NCBI GenBank assembly: GCA_937867175.1
Contig: CALMKG010000457.1
Location: forward strand, 1 to 39,194
Direction of reading: 5' to 3'
Length of the DNA stretch: 39,194 nucleotides
From: an uncultured Propionibacterium sp.
GTDB taxonomy: Bacteria; Actinomycetota; Actinomycetes; Propionibacteriales; Propionibacteriaceae
Position 1 is the stretch's first letter. Every line of letters starts with the position of its first letter. Shown here in pieces: positions 16,038-23,130 of the stretch. The notes under the pieces were generated by a model. It saw nothing but the letters and a program-made list of their open reading frames with translations, did not search any database and was not told the origin of the DNA. The position numbers were made by a program, and so were the translations under genes.

Positions 16038-17129
16038 ATGCTGAACACCGACCACGACCGACGACCCACGTTGCGCCGGCGCATGCTGCTCGGGGCGACC
16101 GCGGCAGTCGCCCTGTCGCTGCTCACCGCCGCTCCGGCGGCCGCGCACGGCATCAGCGGGGACGCCACCGAACGCTCCACCCTGGGATTCATCTCCGTCG
16201 GGATCGAGCACATGATGCTCGGCTGGGACCACCTGCTCTTCATCGCCGGCGTCCTGCTGCTGGCCCGCCAGATGCGCAGGGCGGCCAAGCTGATCAGCAT
16301 CTTCGCCCTCGGCCACAGCCTCACCCTGATCTGCGCCACCCTCGCCGGCTGGCATGTCAACGCCGACCTCGTCGACGTCGTCATCGTGCTCAGCGTCGCG
16401 TTCGTCGGCGGCGTCGGGCTCTTCGGACAACCCAAACGGTGGGACCTCCTCGGCGCCGCCATCTTCGGGTTCGGCCTCATCCACGGCCTGGGACTGGCCA
16501 CCCGCCTGCAAACGCTGGGACTGCCCGATGACGGGCTCATCTGGAAGGTCATCTGCTTCAACATCGGCGTCGAGATCGGCCAGGTCACCGCCATCGTCGG
16601 CATGCTCGGCCTCGCCGCAATCGTGGCCATGGCGATCGGCCAAGCCCGCGAACAGACCGCAATCAAGGCCGGCGCGGTCGTCCTGTTCAACCTCGGCGCC
16701 ATCGCCGCACCCGTGATGGCCTTCAACGCGTTCACCGCCCAGCCCGGCAGCCCCACCGGCTTCGAGCTCGCCGCCGACAGCAGCTGCGAACTCGGCCCGC
16801 GCACCGTCGACATGCCCGCCACCGGCGAACACACCGACAAGCGGTTCTACGAACCCACCGAGGACGCCCCACTCGCCGACTTCGGCCACTCCCTCGGCGA
16901 CGGCTTCGTGGTCATCCTCTACCCCAGCGACCTCGCCGATCCCGACATCGACGCTCTGAGGGACTTCGTCGGCAACCACCCCACCAAGGGCGTGCTCGCC
17001 GGTCCCGCCGACGGCGACGGACTGCGCGTGCTCACCACACGAGAGACCCTGTCCTGCACGCGAATGGAGCTCCCCACCATCGACGGCTTCAGCCGGCTCT
17101 GGTTCAAGTCCCTGGGCTACGACACCTGA
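16038..17129 (+). CDS. HupE/UreJ-type metal permease fused to a DUF3105-like domain
   Basis: A 363-residue protein with an N-terminal leader ending near AAPAAAHG, then a HupE/UreJ membrane domain (~40-235). Family motifs are present: GIEHMMLGWDHLLFIAGV, FALGHSLTL and GLIHGLGLA. This family includes nickel/cobalt permeases. After the last membrane segment comes a soluble domain (~250-363: EHTDKRFYEPTEDAPLADFG, then GHSLGDGFVVILYP and TRETLSCTRM). It resembles DUF3105 proteins, normally separate exported proteins. The fusion is unusual. It follows the CDF gene by 45 bases with AGGA upstream of the ATG, and is the last cargo gene of the cassette. Confidence 0.82.
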   Translation: MLNTDHDRRPTLRRRMLLGATAAVALSLLTAAPAAAHGISGDATERSTLGFISVGIEHMMLGWDHLLFIAGVLLLARQMRRAAKLISIFALGHSLTLICATLAGWHVNADLVDVVIVLSVAFVGGVGLFGQPKRWDLLGAAIFGFGLIHGLGLATRLQTLGLPDDGLIWKVICFNIGVEIGQVTAIVGMLGLAAIVAMAIGQAREQTAIKAGAVVLFNLGAIAAPVMAFNAFTAQPGSPTGFELAADSSCELGPRTVDMPATGEHTDKRFYEPTEDAPLADFGHSLGDGFVVILYPSDLADPDIDALRDFVGNHPTKGVLAGPADGDGLRVLTTRETLSCTRMELPTIDGFSRLWFKSLGYDT

Positions 17130-17213
17130 CGTGGTCACCGAAGTGCGCTGCAACCCGCCCCTCGGCATCCCGATCAAGTCCTGGGCGCGGCTGAGGCGCG
17201 GCGACTCCTGAAT

Positions 17214-17318
17214 CAGGTTCCGCGAACCTGAGCATCCACGTACGCTCGGAGCACCATGCATGCTCAGGTTCGCCTCGAAACGGTCAATCTTCATGCGAAC
17301 TTCTAACCTGCCAGGTTC
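17214..17318. repeat. right CAGGTT array, candidate recombination end of mobile cassette
   Basis: Five motifs occur in the same order and orientation as in the left array: palindrome CAGGTTCCGCGAACCTG (17214-17230), CTCAGGTTCG (17263-17272), TAACCTG (17304-17310) and CAGGTTC (17312-17318). About 79% identity over 96-97 positions to 10832-10927. A 14-base stretch present between the last two motifs of the left array is absent here. The array overlaps the end of the VirB4-like gene: its TAACCTG supplies that gene's TAG stop on the opposite strand. This is what an insertion at that gene's 3' end would leave. Confidence 0.7.
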
Positions 17319-18793
17319 ATCCGGCCCGTTGTGTCGAAGAGCTCCAGCTCGGCAGGGTGGAGCTGATGCTGGACAACGAACGACCTGTGCTTGATCCGCC
17401 ACAGGCCCTGTCCGGTGCCGAGTGTCGGGAGGAGCGACTGTTCGGTGCGAGTTAGCCCGAGCGCGGCGGCCGTTGTACCGAGCTGGTCGGACTCTTGCCG
17501 GTAGACCACCCGGGTCTCGGCGTTGGCCAACAACGATGAGGCGAGCGCCCGCATGGCGGAGCCCTGGTCGCCGACGTTGTCGAGGTCGGAGAGCTTGTGG
17601 AAGATCAGCATGTTCGCGATCCCGTAGTGCCGGGCCAGCCGCCAGTGCGCGTCCATGCGCCGCAGGAGCGCGGGATGGGACATCAGCCGCCACGCCTCGT
17701 CGTACACGACCCACCGTTGACCGCCGTCGGGGTCGAGGAGGGCCGATTCCATCCATGCTGACGCGCAGGTCATCAACACCGAGATGAGGGTCGCGTTCTC
17801 GGTCACCCGCGACAGGTCGAGGGAGATCATCGGCAGCGTGGGGTCGAATCGGACCGTGCTGGGGCCGTCGAAGAGCCCGGCGAGGTCGCCGGCGACGAGG
17901 CGGCGCAACGCGTGACCAACCAGGCGGCCGTCCTCGGCCAGTCGACCGTCGGTGTCCGTCCTCTGTTCGGGTGTGAGCAATCGTTCGACCACCATCGGAA
18001 GTACCGGTACGTCGGTCGAGCGGACCGCGTCCGCGAGCGCGACGTCGATGGCCGTGTGCTCCAACGGGGTGAGCCGGCGGTCGAGGACCGTCTCGGCCAG
18101 GGCACCGAGGAGGTCGCGGCGCCGCGAGGTGACCTGAGCCGCCCACTGGATGTCATCGAGCCCGGCAGGCCGGTGGCCCTCGTCGAGCGGGTTGAGGCGG
18201 TTTGGCATCCCGTGCCCGAGTGCGATGGCTCTGCCGCCGACGGCTACGGCGACAGCGGTGTGTTCACCCTTGGGGTCGCCAGGAACGTAGACACGGCGGC
18301 CGAAGGGGATCGAGCGGGTGTAGAGGCTCTTGGCCAGGGCCGACTTGCCGGCCCCGACGATCCCCGCGAGCACGAGGTTGGGCGCGGTGATCAGGCCGCG
18401 CGCATAGAGAACCCATGGGTCGTAGACAAACGAGCTGCCTGAGTAGAGGTCCTGCCCGACGAAGACTCCGTCACTGCCGAGGCCGCCCTCAGCGAGGAAC
18501 GGGTACGCGCCGGCCAGGGTGGCGGACGTGTCCTGGTGACGAGGCAACCGAAGGCGGCCGGGCGTACGCAGGGCGGCGGCACCATGCTCGCCAGCCTTCG
18601 GCAACACGACGGTCGCGCGGCGCTCGGCCGCCAGCTCGTCGGACTTCGCCTTCGCGAGTGTTCTGCGCGCGTCGCGGTCCTCGGCGAGCCGGGACTTCGC
18701 TGCCGCCTTGCGTGCGCGTCGGTCACGTCGACGCTCACGACGAGGCGACACGAGCACCGCACTGTGCAGACGGCTCTCGTCGAAGTCCTTCAC
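17303..18793 (-). CDS. VirB4-like conjugation ATPase
   Basis: A 496-residue ATPase without membrane segments. It has a charged, Arg/Lys-rich N-terminal part (~15-60), a Walker A loop (LAGIVGAGKSALAKSLY, about residue 140), PGDPKGEHTAVA, and a Walker B (RWVVYDEAWRLM), then YGIANMLIFHKLSDL and VVYRQESDQL. This is the VirB4/TraC-type motor pattern of actinobacterial type IV secretion. The GTG at 18793 overlaps the stop of the upstream gene and gives the expected start; longer versions would run through that gene. Its last codons and stop lie inside the right CAGGTT array, so the C-terminus may have been altered by the cassette. It is the last gene of a long leftward transfer operon. Confidence 0.88.
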   Translation of the reverse strand: MKDFDESRLHSAVLVSPRRERRRDRRARKAAAKSRLAEDRDARRTLAKAKSDELAAERRATVVLPKAGEHGAAALRTPGRLRLPRHQDTSATLAGAYPFLAEGGLGSDGVFVGQDLYSGSSFVYDPWVLYARGLITAPNLVLAGIVGAGKSALAKSLYTRSIPFGRRVYVPGDPKGEHTAVAVAVGGRAIALGHGMPNRLNPLDEGHRPAGLDDIQWAAQVTSRRRDLLGALAETVLDRRLTPLEHTAIDVALADAVRSTDVPVLPMVVERLLTPEQRTDTDGRLAEDGRLVGHALRRLVAGDLAGLFDGPSTVRFDPTLPMISLDLSRVTENATLISVLMTCASAWMESALLDPDGGQRWVVYDEAWRLMSHPALLRRMDAHWRLARHYGIANMLIFHKLSDLDNVGDQGSAMRALASSLLANAETRVVYRQESDQLGTTAAALGLTRTEQSLLPTLGTGQGLWRIKHRSFVVQHQLHPAELELFDTTGRMNLAG

Positions 18794-19191
18794 AGCGACA
18801 GCCCGCGGTCGACCGGGGAGCCAGACACCTGTGGCTCTGGGAACTCGCGGTGGTAGGTGAGCATCGCCTCCGCCTCGTGTGCGTTCCCGATGACGACGCC
18901 GACCTGACCGAGCATCTCGCCAGCTCGATGGAGATCCCACGAGACTCGGTAGGCGGCCGAGCGAGCCTTCGGCGAGTCAGTCGGCGCCCACGGCGCATTG
19001 CGCTGACGTCCGTCGTGGTACTGCGCGATCTGATGGAGCGACTGGCTCAGCGACGCGACGGCCGAGGTGAGCGAGCCAAGGACCGAGTAGATCTGGCGCG
19101 GGTCGTCGATCGAGCGGGTTGCGTGCGCAAGGGCCCGCAGTGCGGTCTGTACTTCGTCGGCGTCGGCCGCCGGGTTCTCGAACGTTGGCAT
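18790..19191 (-). CDS. unrecognised helical protein of the transfer operon
   Basis: A 133-residue protein starting at ATG 19191 with AAGGAG six bases upstream. It is predicted helical throughout (ADEVQTALRALAHATRSIDDPRQIYSVLGSLTSAVASLSQSLHQIAQ), with no leader, membrane segment or cysteine cluster. It has a short His/Glu stretch near the end (NAHEAEAMLTYHREF). Its stop overlaps the GTG of the VirB4-like gene, and it begins 52 bases after the SCO6880-family gene, so it is part of the same operon. Small cytoplasmic helical proteins at this place are common in actinobacterial conjugative elements, but I cannot name a function. Confidence 0.72.
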   Translation of the reverse strand: MPTFENPAADADEVQTALRALAHATRSIDDPRQIYSVLGSLTSAVASLSQSLHQIAQYHDGRQRNAPWAPTDSPKARSAAYRVSWDLHRAGEMLGQVGVVIGNAHEAEAMLTYHREFPEPQVSGSPVDRGLSL

Positions 19192-19243
19192 GGCAAGCTC
19201 CTTCTCGAGCGACACGATCGAGAAGGAGGTGTGCAGATTCGGC

Positions 19244-20707
19244 TCAGAGAGCGCGGCAGAGTGGGAGCGCCGCAGCGCTGAATGCCTGGGCCTGCTGGCC
19301 CCACAGACGCCGCGTCTCGCAGGAGGCTTGAATCGCTGCCTGTTCGATGTCGGCCACGGCGCGTTCGAGTTCGTCGGGATCTTGGGCGCTAACGGCGATG
19401 AGCCCGGTGGTGCGAAGGATGCCGTGACCGGCGGTGAGTTCCGCTTCCTGTTGGAGGACGTCGTTGTACTCGGCCGACTGTTGGGCGTCCTCGATCTGCC
19501 CGATGCGCTGGCGCTGGGCGGCGTCGGAGACGTACTCGGTCTTCTTCTTGCGGATGTCGCGGGCGGCTTGGTCGGTCCGCATGGGTGTGTAGAGCAGCGT
19601 GAAGGTGCGGCGCACGCCCGACGAGAGGAGCACGGGTGCGAGGAAGCCCGGGTAGACGAGGGACCGCGGCCACTCGCTGATCCAGAGCACGCAGTGGTGA
19701 GCGGAGTCGGAGCGCACGCTCGACCAGGTCTCGGTGACGGCGACCGGTCCCGCGGTGGCGAGATCGCGGCCCAGTTCGCCGTGTCGTTCGAGAGCACCCG
19801 CGACGACGGGGTCGTACGCGGAACGCAGGATGACGGCGAGGTCGCCGGGATCCAACCATCCTGCCGGTGCGAGGTCGGCGGCCCGCAGCGCGGCAGTCAT
19901 TGTGGACATCTCTTGGCGCAGCACGGCCGCGGCACCGCGGTTGCCGCCACCGGCAGCGCGGATCGCCCGACCGGCTGCCTTCATGTCGAGTGAGATCGAG
20001 ACGGTGCTGGCGTGACGCTCGCCGGCTGGTCCGGCGCGGTCGATGAGCTCGTCGTACGTCGTCGATGTCCAGGAGTCGTCGTGGTGGCCGTGCTGGTCCC
20101 ACCAGTCCGCCAGGCCCTTGCCGGAGTCGGGCAGGGTCCGCTCCATCACCTGCAACGCGGCGACGCGACCAGAGCGGCAGGCGGTGGCGAGCACTCGGCC
20201 CCAGCTCGTGACGCGACGCTGCTGCTCGACCGGATCGAGCAGGATGAACGCTGGATGCGTGACGCCGACAATCGCGGTCAGGGTCGCGGCGTGCGGATCG
20301 TGGACCATGACCGCGCCGCTCTCCGGATCGAACCACTGCCGCAGGCGGGCCGCGTCGCCCGGCAGTGAGAGGGTGCCCGCAGGGCGGGGCCTGACGATGT
20401 GGCGGCGGAACAGCAGTTGCCCGCCGGTGGATCGCCAGATCCAGCGGCTCACGATCGGGAGCCATTCGATGAACTTGCGACCGCCGATGCCGATGAACGC
20501 AAGTGCCGCGCATGCCAGGAGCACTGGGACGACGTAGATCAGGGATGGCCCGCCGCCGAAGTACAAGGCGAACACGAGGGCGATCGCGCCGAAGCCGACG
20601 ACGACGAGCTGCGACCCCGAGAGCCCCAGGAGCACCCCTCGGCGTGTGAGGCGGGAGAACTTCACCGTGGCGAGTTCATGGTCGTTCGTCGTCGATGGGC
20701 TGCTCAT
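19244..20707 (-). CDS. SCO6880-family conjugation protein
   Basis: A 487-residue protein with two close membrane segments near the N-terminus (~33-52 and 56-76) and a large cytoplasmic part. Recognisable family stretches are RLRQWFDPESGAVMVHDPHAATLTAI, the SISLDMKAAGRAIRAAGGG region and RRTFTLLYTPMRTDQAARDIRKKKTEY. This SCO6880 family accompanies VirB4-like ATPases in actinobacterial type IV secretion systems. It appears to correspond to a VirB3/VirB4 N-terminal-like (PrgI-plus) component that docks the ATPase at the membrane; that role is inferred. It begins three bases after the stop of the VirB6-like gene. Confidence 0.85.
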   Translation of the reverse strand: MSSPSTTNDHELATVKFSRLTRRGVLLGLSGSQLVVVGFGAIALVFALYFGGGPSLIYVVPVLLACAALAFIGIGGRKFIEWLPIVSRWIWRSTGGQLLFRRHIVRPRPAGTLSLPGDAARLRQWFDPESGAVMVHDPHAATLTAIVGVTHPAFILLDPVEQQRRVTSWGRVLATACRSGRVAALQVMERTLPDSGKGLADWWDQHGHHDDSWTSTTYDELIDRAGPAGERHASTVSISLDMKAAGRAIRAAGGGNRGAAAVLRQEMSTMTAALRAADLAPAGWLDPGDLAVILRSAYDPVVAGALERHGELGRDLATAGPVAVTETWSSVRSDSAHHCVLWISEWPRSLVYPGFLAPVLLSSGVRRTFTLLYTPMRTDQAARDIRKKKTEYVSDAAQRQRIGQIEDAQQSAEYNDVLQQEAELTAGHGILRTTGLIAVSAQDPDELERAVADIEQAAIQASCETRRLWGQQAQAFSAAALPLCRAL

Positions 20708-20710
20708 GGG

Positions 20711-22039
20711 TCAGTGCCTCGTGCGGCTGGGTTGGGAGGGAACCGAGTCCGGCACGTGCTGGGGGAGCGGCGCCCCGGAGGTAGATGCCGGCGTCTGCTG
20801 TGCTGCGTCGGTCTGCTGGGAGACGGCTCCGCCGACGGCCTTTCCGGTCCGCACTCCTGCGGCGGCGGCCTCCTTCGCCACGACGATGCCTGCGGCGACG
20901 CCACCCGCAGCCGCGCCCCCGCCGGCACCCGCCCCGCTTCCGGCGGAGCCCCCGCCCGAGACCGCGCCGCCACCCGGTGATGCACCAGTGCTACCGGTCG
21001 ATGGTCCCGAGCCCGCCGGCGCCGGGTGAGCCGAGGAGCCGCCACCCGAACCTTGTGCTGAGCCGCCGTCGAGAACCTTGCTCGGCTGCGAGCCCGGTGC
21101 GCGGTTCATCGGAATCGGAAGGGGCCGGTTGAGGGCGGACTTGCCTTCTTGTTCGGCCGACATCGCGTGGTACATGTCGAACCCCATGAAGCTGATGGCC
21201 TTGTAGGTCATGTACGGCGCGAACCCCGCCATGAGCATGAGCACGACGCCCGCGATCGGTTCACTCACCGATTGGATGTCGCTGTCGATGGGTGCTGAGA
21301 CCTGGGCGGTTGCGAGCAGGAAGATCACCACCAGGACGACCTTTGACAAGATCAGGGCGATCACGAACGACGCCCACTTGCTCACCCAGCCGCGGGTGTG
21401 GTCCCAGCTCGACCCGGCCAGAGCGATCGGGGCGAACACGATCGCGATCAGTAGCAGCGCCTTGCGGATCAGCAGGCTGATCCACACGATCGCCGCAGCA
21501 CCGATAGCGAGCCCGGCGATGAACATGGTGATGACCGCGCCGGCGCCGGGGGCGGCGATGTTGAGCCCGACCAGGCCGGTGGTCAGCAGGGCGATGCGGT
21601 CGCCCATCTGCTCCATGTTGGTCCCGGCAGCGTTGACGATGCCGATGCAAAGCTGGTCGGTGACCTCCAAGGCGGTGGCGAGGAGTGCGAGAGCGACGAA
21701 GGAGCCGAGGATCGACTTGGCCAGCCCGAGGGCCGCGCGCGACAGGGCGGCTGGTTCTCGTCGGATCATGCCGCCGATGACCTGGAGCATGAAGAAGCCG
21801 AGCATCACGAAGACGGCGACGCCGAAGAGGATGTTGTAGACCTTCGTGTATTGGCCGCTGGTGACGTCGACCATCGTGGTCGAGTCGAAGACCGTCCAGA
21901 CCGCCTCGAACATCCACCCGGCTGCGTGGCCCATGCCTTGGGCGAGCCAATCGAAGGGTGCCGCGACCAGAGAGCCGGCGGCGTCTCCTGCGACGTCGCA
22001 CACGCTGGAGATGACCGGTACTCCGCAGACGTCAACCAT
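20711..22039 (-). CDS. VirB6/TrbL-like polytopic conjugation protein
   Basis: A 442-residue protein. After an amphipathic start with two Cys (VCGVPVISSVCD) there are about seven membrane segments between residues ~60 and ~290, for example YNILFGVAVFVMLGFFMLQV, SILGSFVALALLATALEV and WASFVIALILSKVVLVVIFLL. The last ~130 residues are a soluble, low-complexity Gly/Ser/Ala/Pro tail. This is the architecture of VirB6/TrbL channel proteins of type IV secretion. The call rests on topology and neighbours (VirB4-like, SCO6880 family, DUF6112-like) more than on motifs. GAGGACAGGG precedes the ATG. Confidence 0.82.
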   Translation of the reverse strand: MVDVCGVPVISSVCDVAGDAAGSLVAAPFDWLAQGMGHAAGWMFEAVWTVFDSTTMVDVTSGQYTKVYNILFGVAVFVMLGFFMLQVIGGMIRREPAALSRAALGLAKSILGSFVALALLATALEVTDQLCIGIVNAAGTNMEQMGDRIALLTTGLVGLNIAAPGAGAVITMFIAGLAIGAAAIVWISLLIRKALLLIAIVFAPIALAGSSWDHTRGWVSKWASFVIALILSKVVLVVIFLLATAQVSAPIDSDIQSVSEPIAGVVLMLMAGFAPYMTYKAISFMGFDMYHAMSAEQEGKSALNRPLPIPMNRAPGSQPSKVLDGGSAQGSGGGSSAHPAPAGSGPSTGSTGASPGGGAVSGGGSAGSGAGAGGGAAAGGVAAGIVVAKEAAAAGVRTGKAVGGAVSQQTDAAQQTPASTSGAPLPQHVPDSVPSQPSRTRH

Positions 22040-22066
22040 CGCCCTGTCCTCGCGCTCTCGCGGTCC

Positions 22067-22384
22067 TCAGACCGACTGGCCGACGTTCCAGAAGAAGTTG
22101 ACCAGCGCCACCGAGGCCCCGGTCACGATCGCCGCACCCAAGCCCACGAGGACGCCGAACTTGCCGCGTCCGGCGAGGTGAGGGTTGGACGAGTTCGCGC
22201 CAAGCGCCCACACGACTGCAGAGACGATGAGCCCGAGCACAGCGAGGATCAGGCCGATCGTCATGGAGGCGCCGACGATGCTTTTGAGCTGGCTGATGCC
22301 GGGCAGGCCGTTGGAGTTCGGGCCGATGTTGATGTCCTGCGGCAGCAGGGTGACGACCGTGGTGGGCAGACCGAGGTTGATCAC
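22067..22384 (-). CDS. small two-helix membrane protein, VirB2-like
   Basis: A 105-residue protein starting at GTG 22384 just behind GGAGGA. It has two membrane segments (about 38-62, IGLILAVLGLIVSAVVWALGA, and 77-98, FGVLVGLGAAIVTGASVALVNFFW) separated by a short polar loop. ISQLKSIVGASMTIG before the first helix parallels SQLRSIIGALLTYG in the gene at 22830, so the two are paralogues. Two-helix proteins of this size next to VirB6-like genes are candidates for the VirB2-type pilin or channel subunit. There is no cleavable leader. Same leftward operon, 27 bases before the VirB6-like gene. Confidence 0.75.
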   Translation of the reverse strand: MINLGLPTTVVTLLPQDINIGPNSNGLPGISQLKSIVGASMTIGLILAVLGLIVSAVVWALGANSSNPHLAGRGKFGVLVGLGAAIVTGASVALVNFFWNVGQSV

Positions 22385-22456
22385 GATTCCTCCGGAGTGA
22401 GTAGCGGGTTCACTCGGTCAGGTGTGCGGTCCACGCCCGGTTCGCGGTGACCTCGA

Positions 22457-22462
22457 TAGCGT
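22457..22462 (+). promoter_or_regulatory. candidate -10 element of the DUF3024 gene
   Basis: TAGCGT ends seven bases before GTG 22470. With start of transcription at that GTG the mRNA would be leaderless, common in actinobacteria. No convincing -35 is visible, so support is modest. Confidence 0.35.
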
Positions 22463-22469
22463 TGTGGTT

Positions 22470-22802
22470 GTGGCGCTACCCGAGACAGACCTGGCACGGA
22501 CCAAGAAGTGGTGCGACTCCATCTGGCCCAAGCACATGTGGGACCAGGCGAAGGTCGAGGCCGACGTCGCGCCGACGCATGTCACTATCGTGGAGGTGCG
22601 GCCGGACTGGCGGGGCGGCCCGGAGTCGACAAGGTTCCCGATCGCTCGGCTGCGGTACACGAAGACCACCGGCCAGTGGGCCATCTACTGGCGCGACCGC
22701 AACCTGAAGTTCCACGAGTACCAGCACCAGCGACCCTCGAAGAACGTCCAGTCGCTCCTCGACTACATCCGCGACAGCAAGGACCCGATCTTCTTCGGCT
22801 GA
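22470..22802 (+). CDS. DUF3024-family protein, opposite strand to the transfer operon
   Basis: A 110-residue cytoplasmic protein (126 residues if the GTG at 22422 is used). It matches the DUF3024 pattern: PTHVTIVEVRPDWRGG, then TRFPIARLRYTKTTGQWAIYWRDRNLKFHEY and a C-terminal Asp-x-x-x-D-P-I-F-F-G. The function of the family is unknown. It is the only rightward gene between 17.3 and 39.1 kb and sits between the two VirB2-like paralogues. It therefore interrupts the transfer operon on the other strand. GTG 22470 is preferred because a -10-like TAGCGT lies at the right distance for a leaderless start. Confidence 0.8.
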   Translation: MALPETDLARTKKWCDSIWPKHMWDQAKVEADVAPTHVTIVEVRPDWRGGPESTRFPIARLRYTKTTGQWAIYWRDRNLKFHEYQHQRPSKNVQSLLDYIRDSKDPIFFG

Positions 22803-22829
22803 CAAGGCCTGGATCGAGCTCGGCGCCGT

Positions 22830-23114
22830 TCAGAGCCTTGCTCCGAGTTCGAGGAGCCAGCTTGCCCAGGCGAGCGCGCCGCCGGTGAGGACGGCTCCGC
22901 CGAGCGCGACGAAGAGGCCGGTCTTGGCTTTGCTCGCGGTCTGCCAGCTGCCGTTCGACGAGCCGATGGCCCAGGCGGCTGCGCACACGATGACCATGAG
23001 CGCGGAGATGATGAGGCCGTAGGTGAGCAGTGCGCCGATGATCGAACGGAGCTGGCTGGAGCCACCGACCGCACCGAAGTCGGGTCCGACGAGCGGGAGT
23101 ACACGCCTGGTCAT
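22830..23114 (-). CDS. DUF6112-like small membrane protein of the transfer operon
   Basis: A 94-residue protein with two membrane segments (about 31-50, YGLIISALMVIVCAAAWAIG, and 65-88, TGLFVALGGAVLTGGALAWASWLL). Between them is a loop SSNGSWQTASKAKTG that matches the family (DUF6112) found beside SCO6880-type genes, as I recall it. SQLRSIIGALLTYG before the first helix is shared with the paralogue at 22067-22384. Probably a VirB2/VirB3-like membrane component of the secretion channel. It lies 16 bases after the NlpC/P60 gene in the same operon. Confidence 0.78.
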   Translation of the reverse strand: MTRRVLPLVGPDFGAVGGSSQLRSIIGALLTYGLIISALMVIVCAAAWAIGSSNGSWQTASKAKTGLFVALGGAVLTGGALAWASWLLELGARL

Positions 23115-23130
23115 GGTCTACAGGTGTCTC

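Larger units (their letters stand above)
10832..17318. mobile_element. putative site-specific recombination cassette with metal-resistance cargo
   Basis: A 6.5-kb segment bounded by two directly repeated CAGGTT arrays. It holds a three-gene recombination module (tyrosine recombinase of 361 residues, small HTH protein of 118, large recombinase-like protein of 612), then an ArsR sensor, a CDF exporter and a HupE-type permease. The protein sizes recall the TnpA/TnpC/TnpB set of Tn554-type transposons (about 361, 125 and 630 residues), though the gene order differs. Its right array overlaps the 3' end of the VirB4-like gene, which reads towards it. The exact ends and any target-site core are not resolved from sequence alone. 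Confidence 0.55.

Noticed and set aside
14796-18146. Long minus-strand open frame across the CDF and HupE genes
   Set aside because: It is antisense to genes with clear transporter motifs; its translation is low-complexity and Arg/Asp/Gly-rich.
17303-18940. Longer version of the VirB4-like protein starting at 18940
   Set aside because: It would overlap the preceding gene by 150 bases with a low-complexity extension. GTG 18793 gives a standard 4-base overlap.
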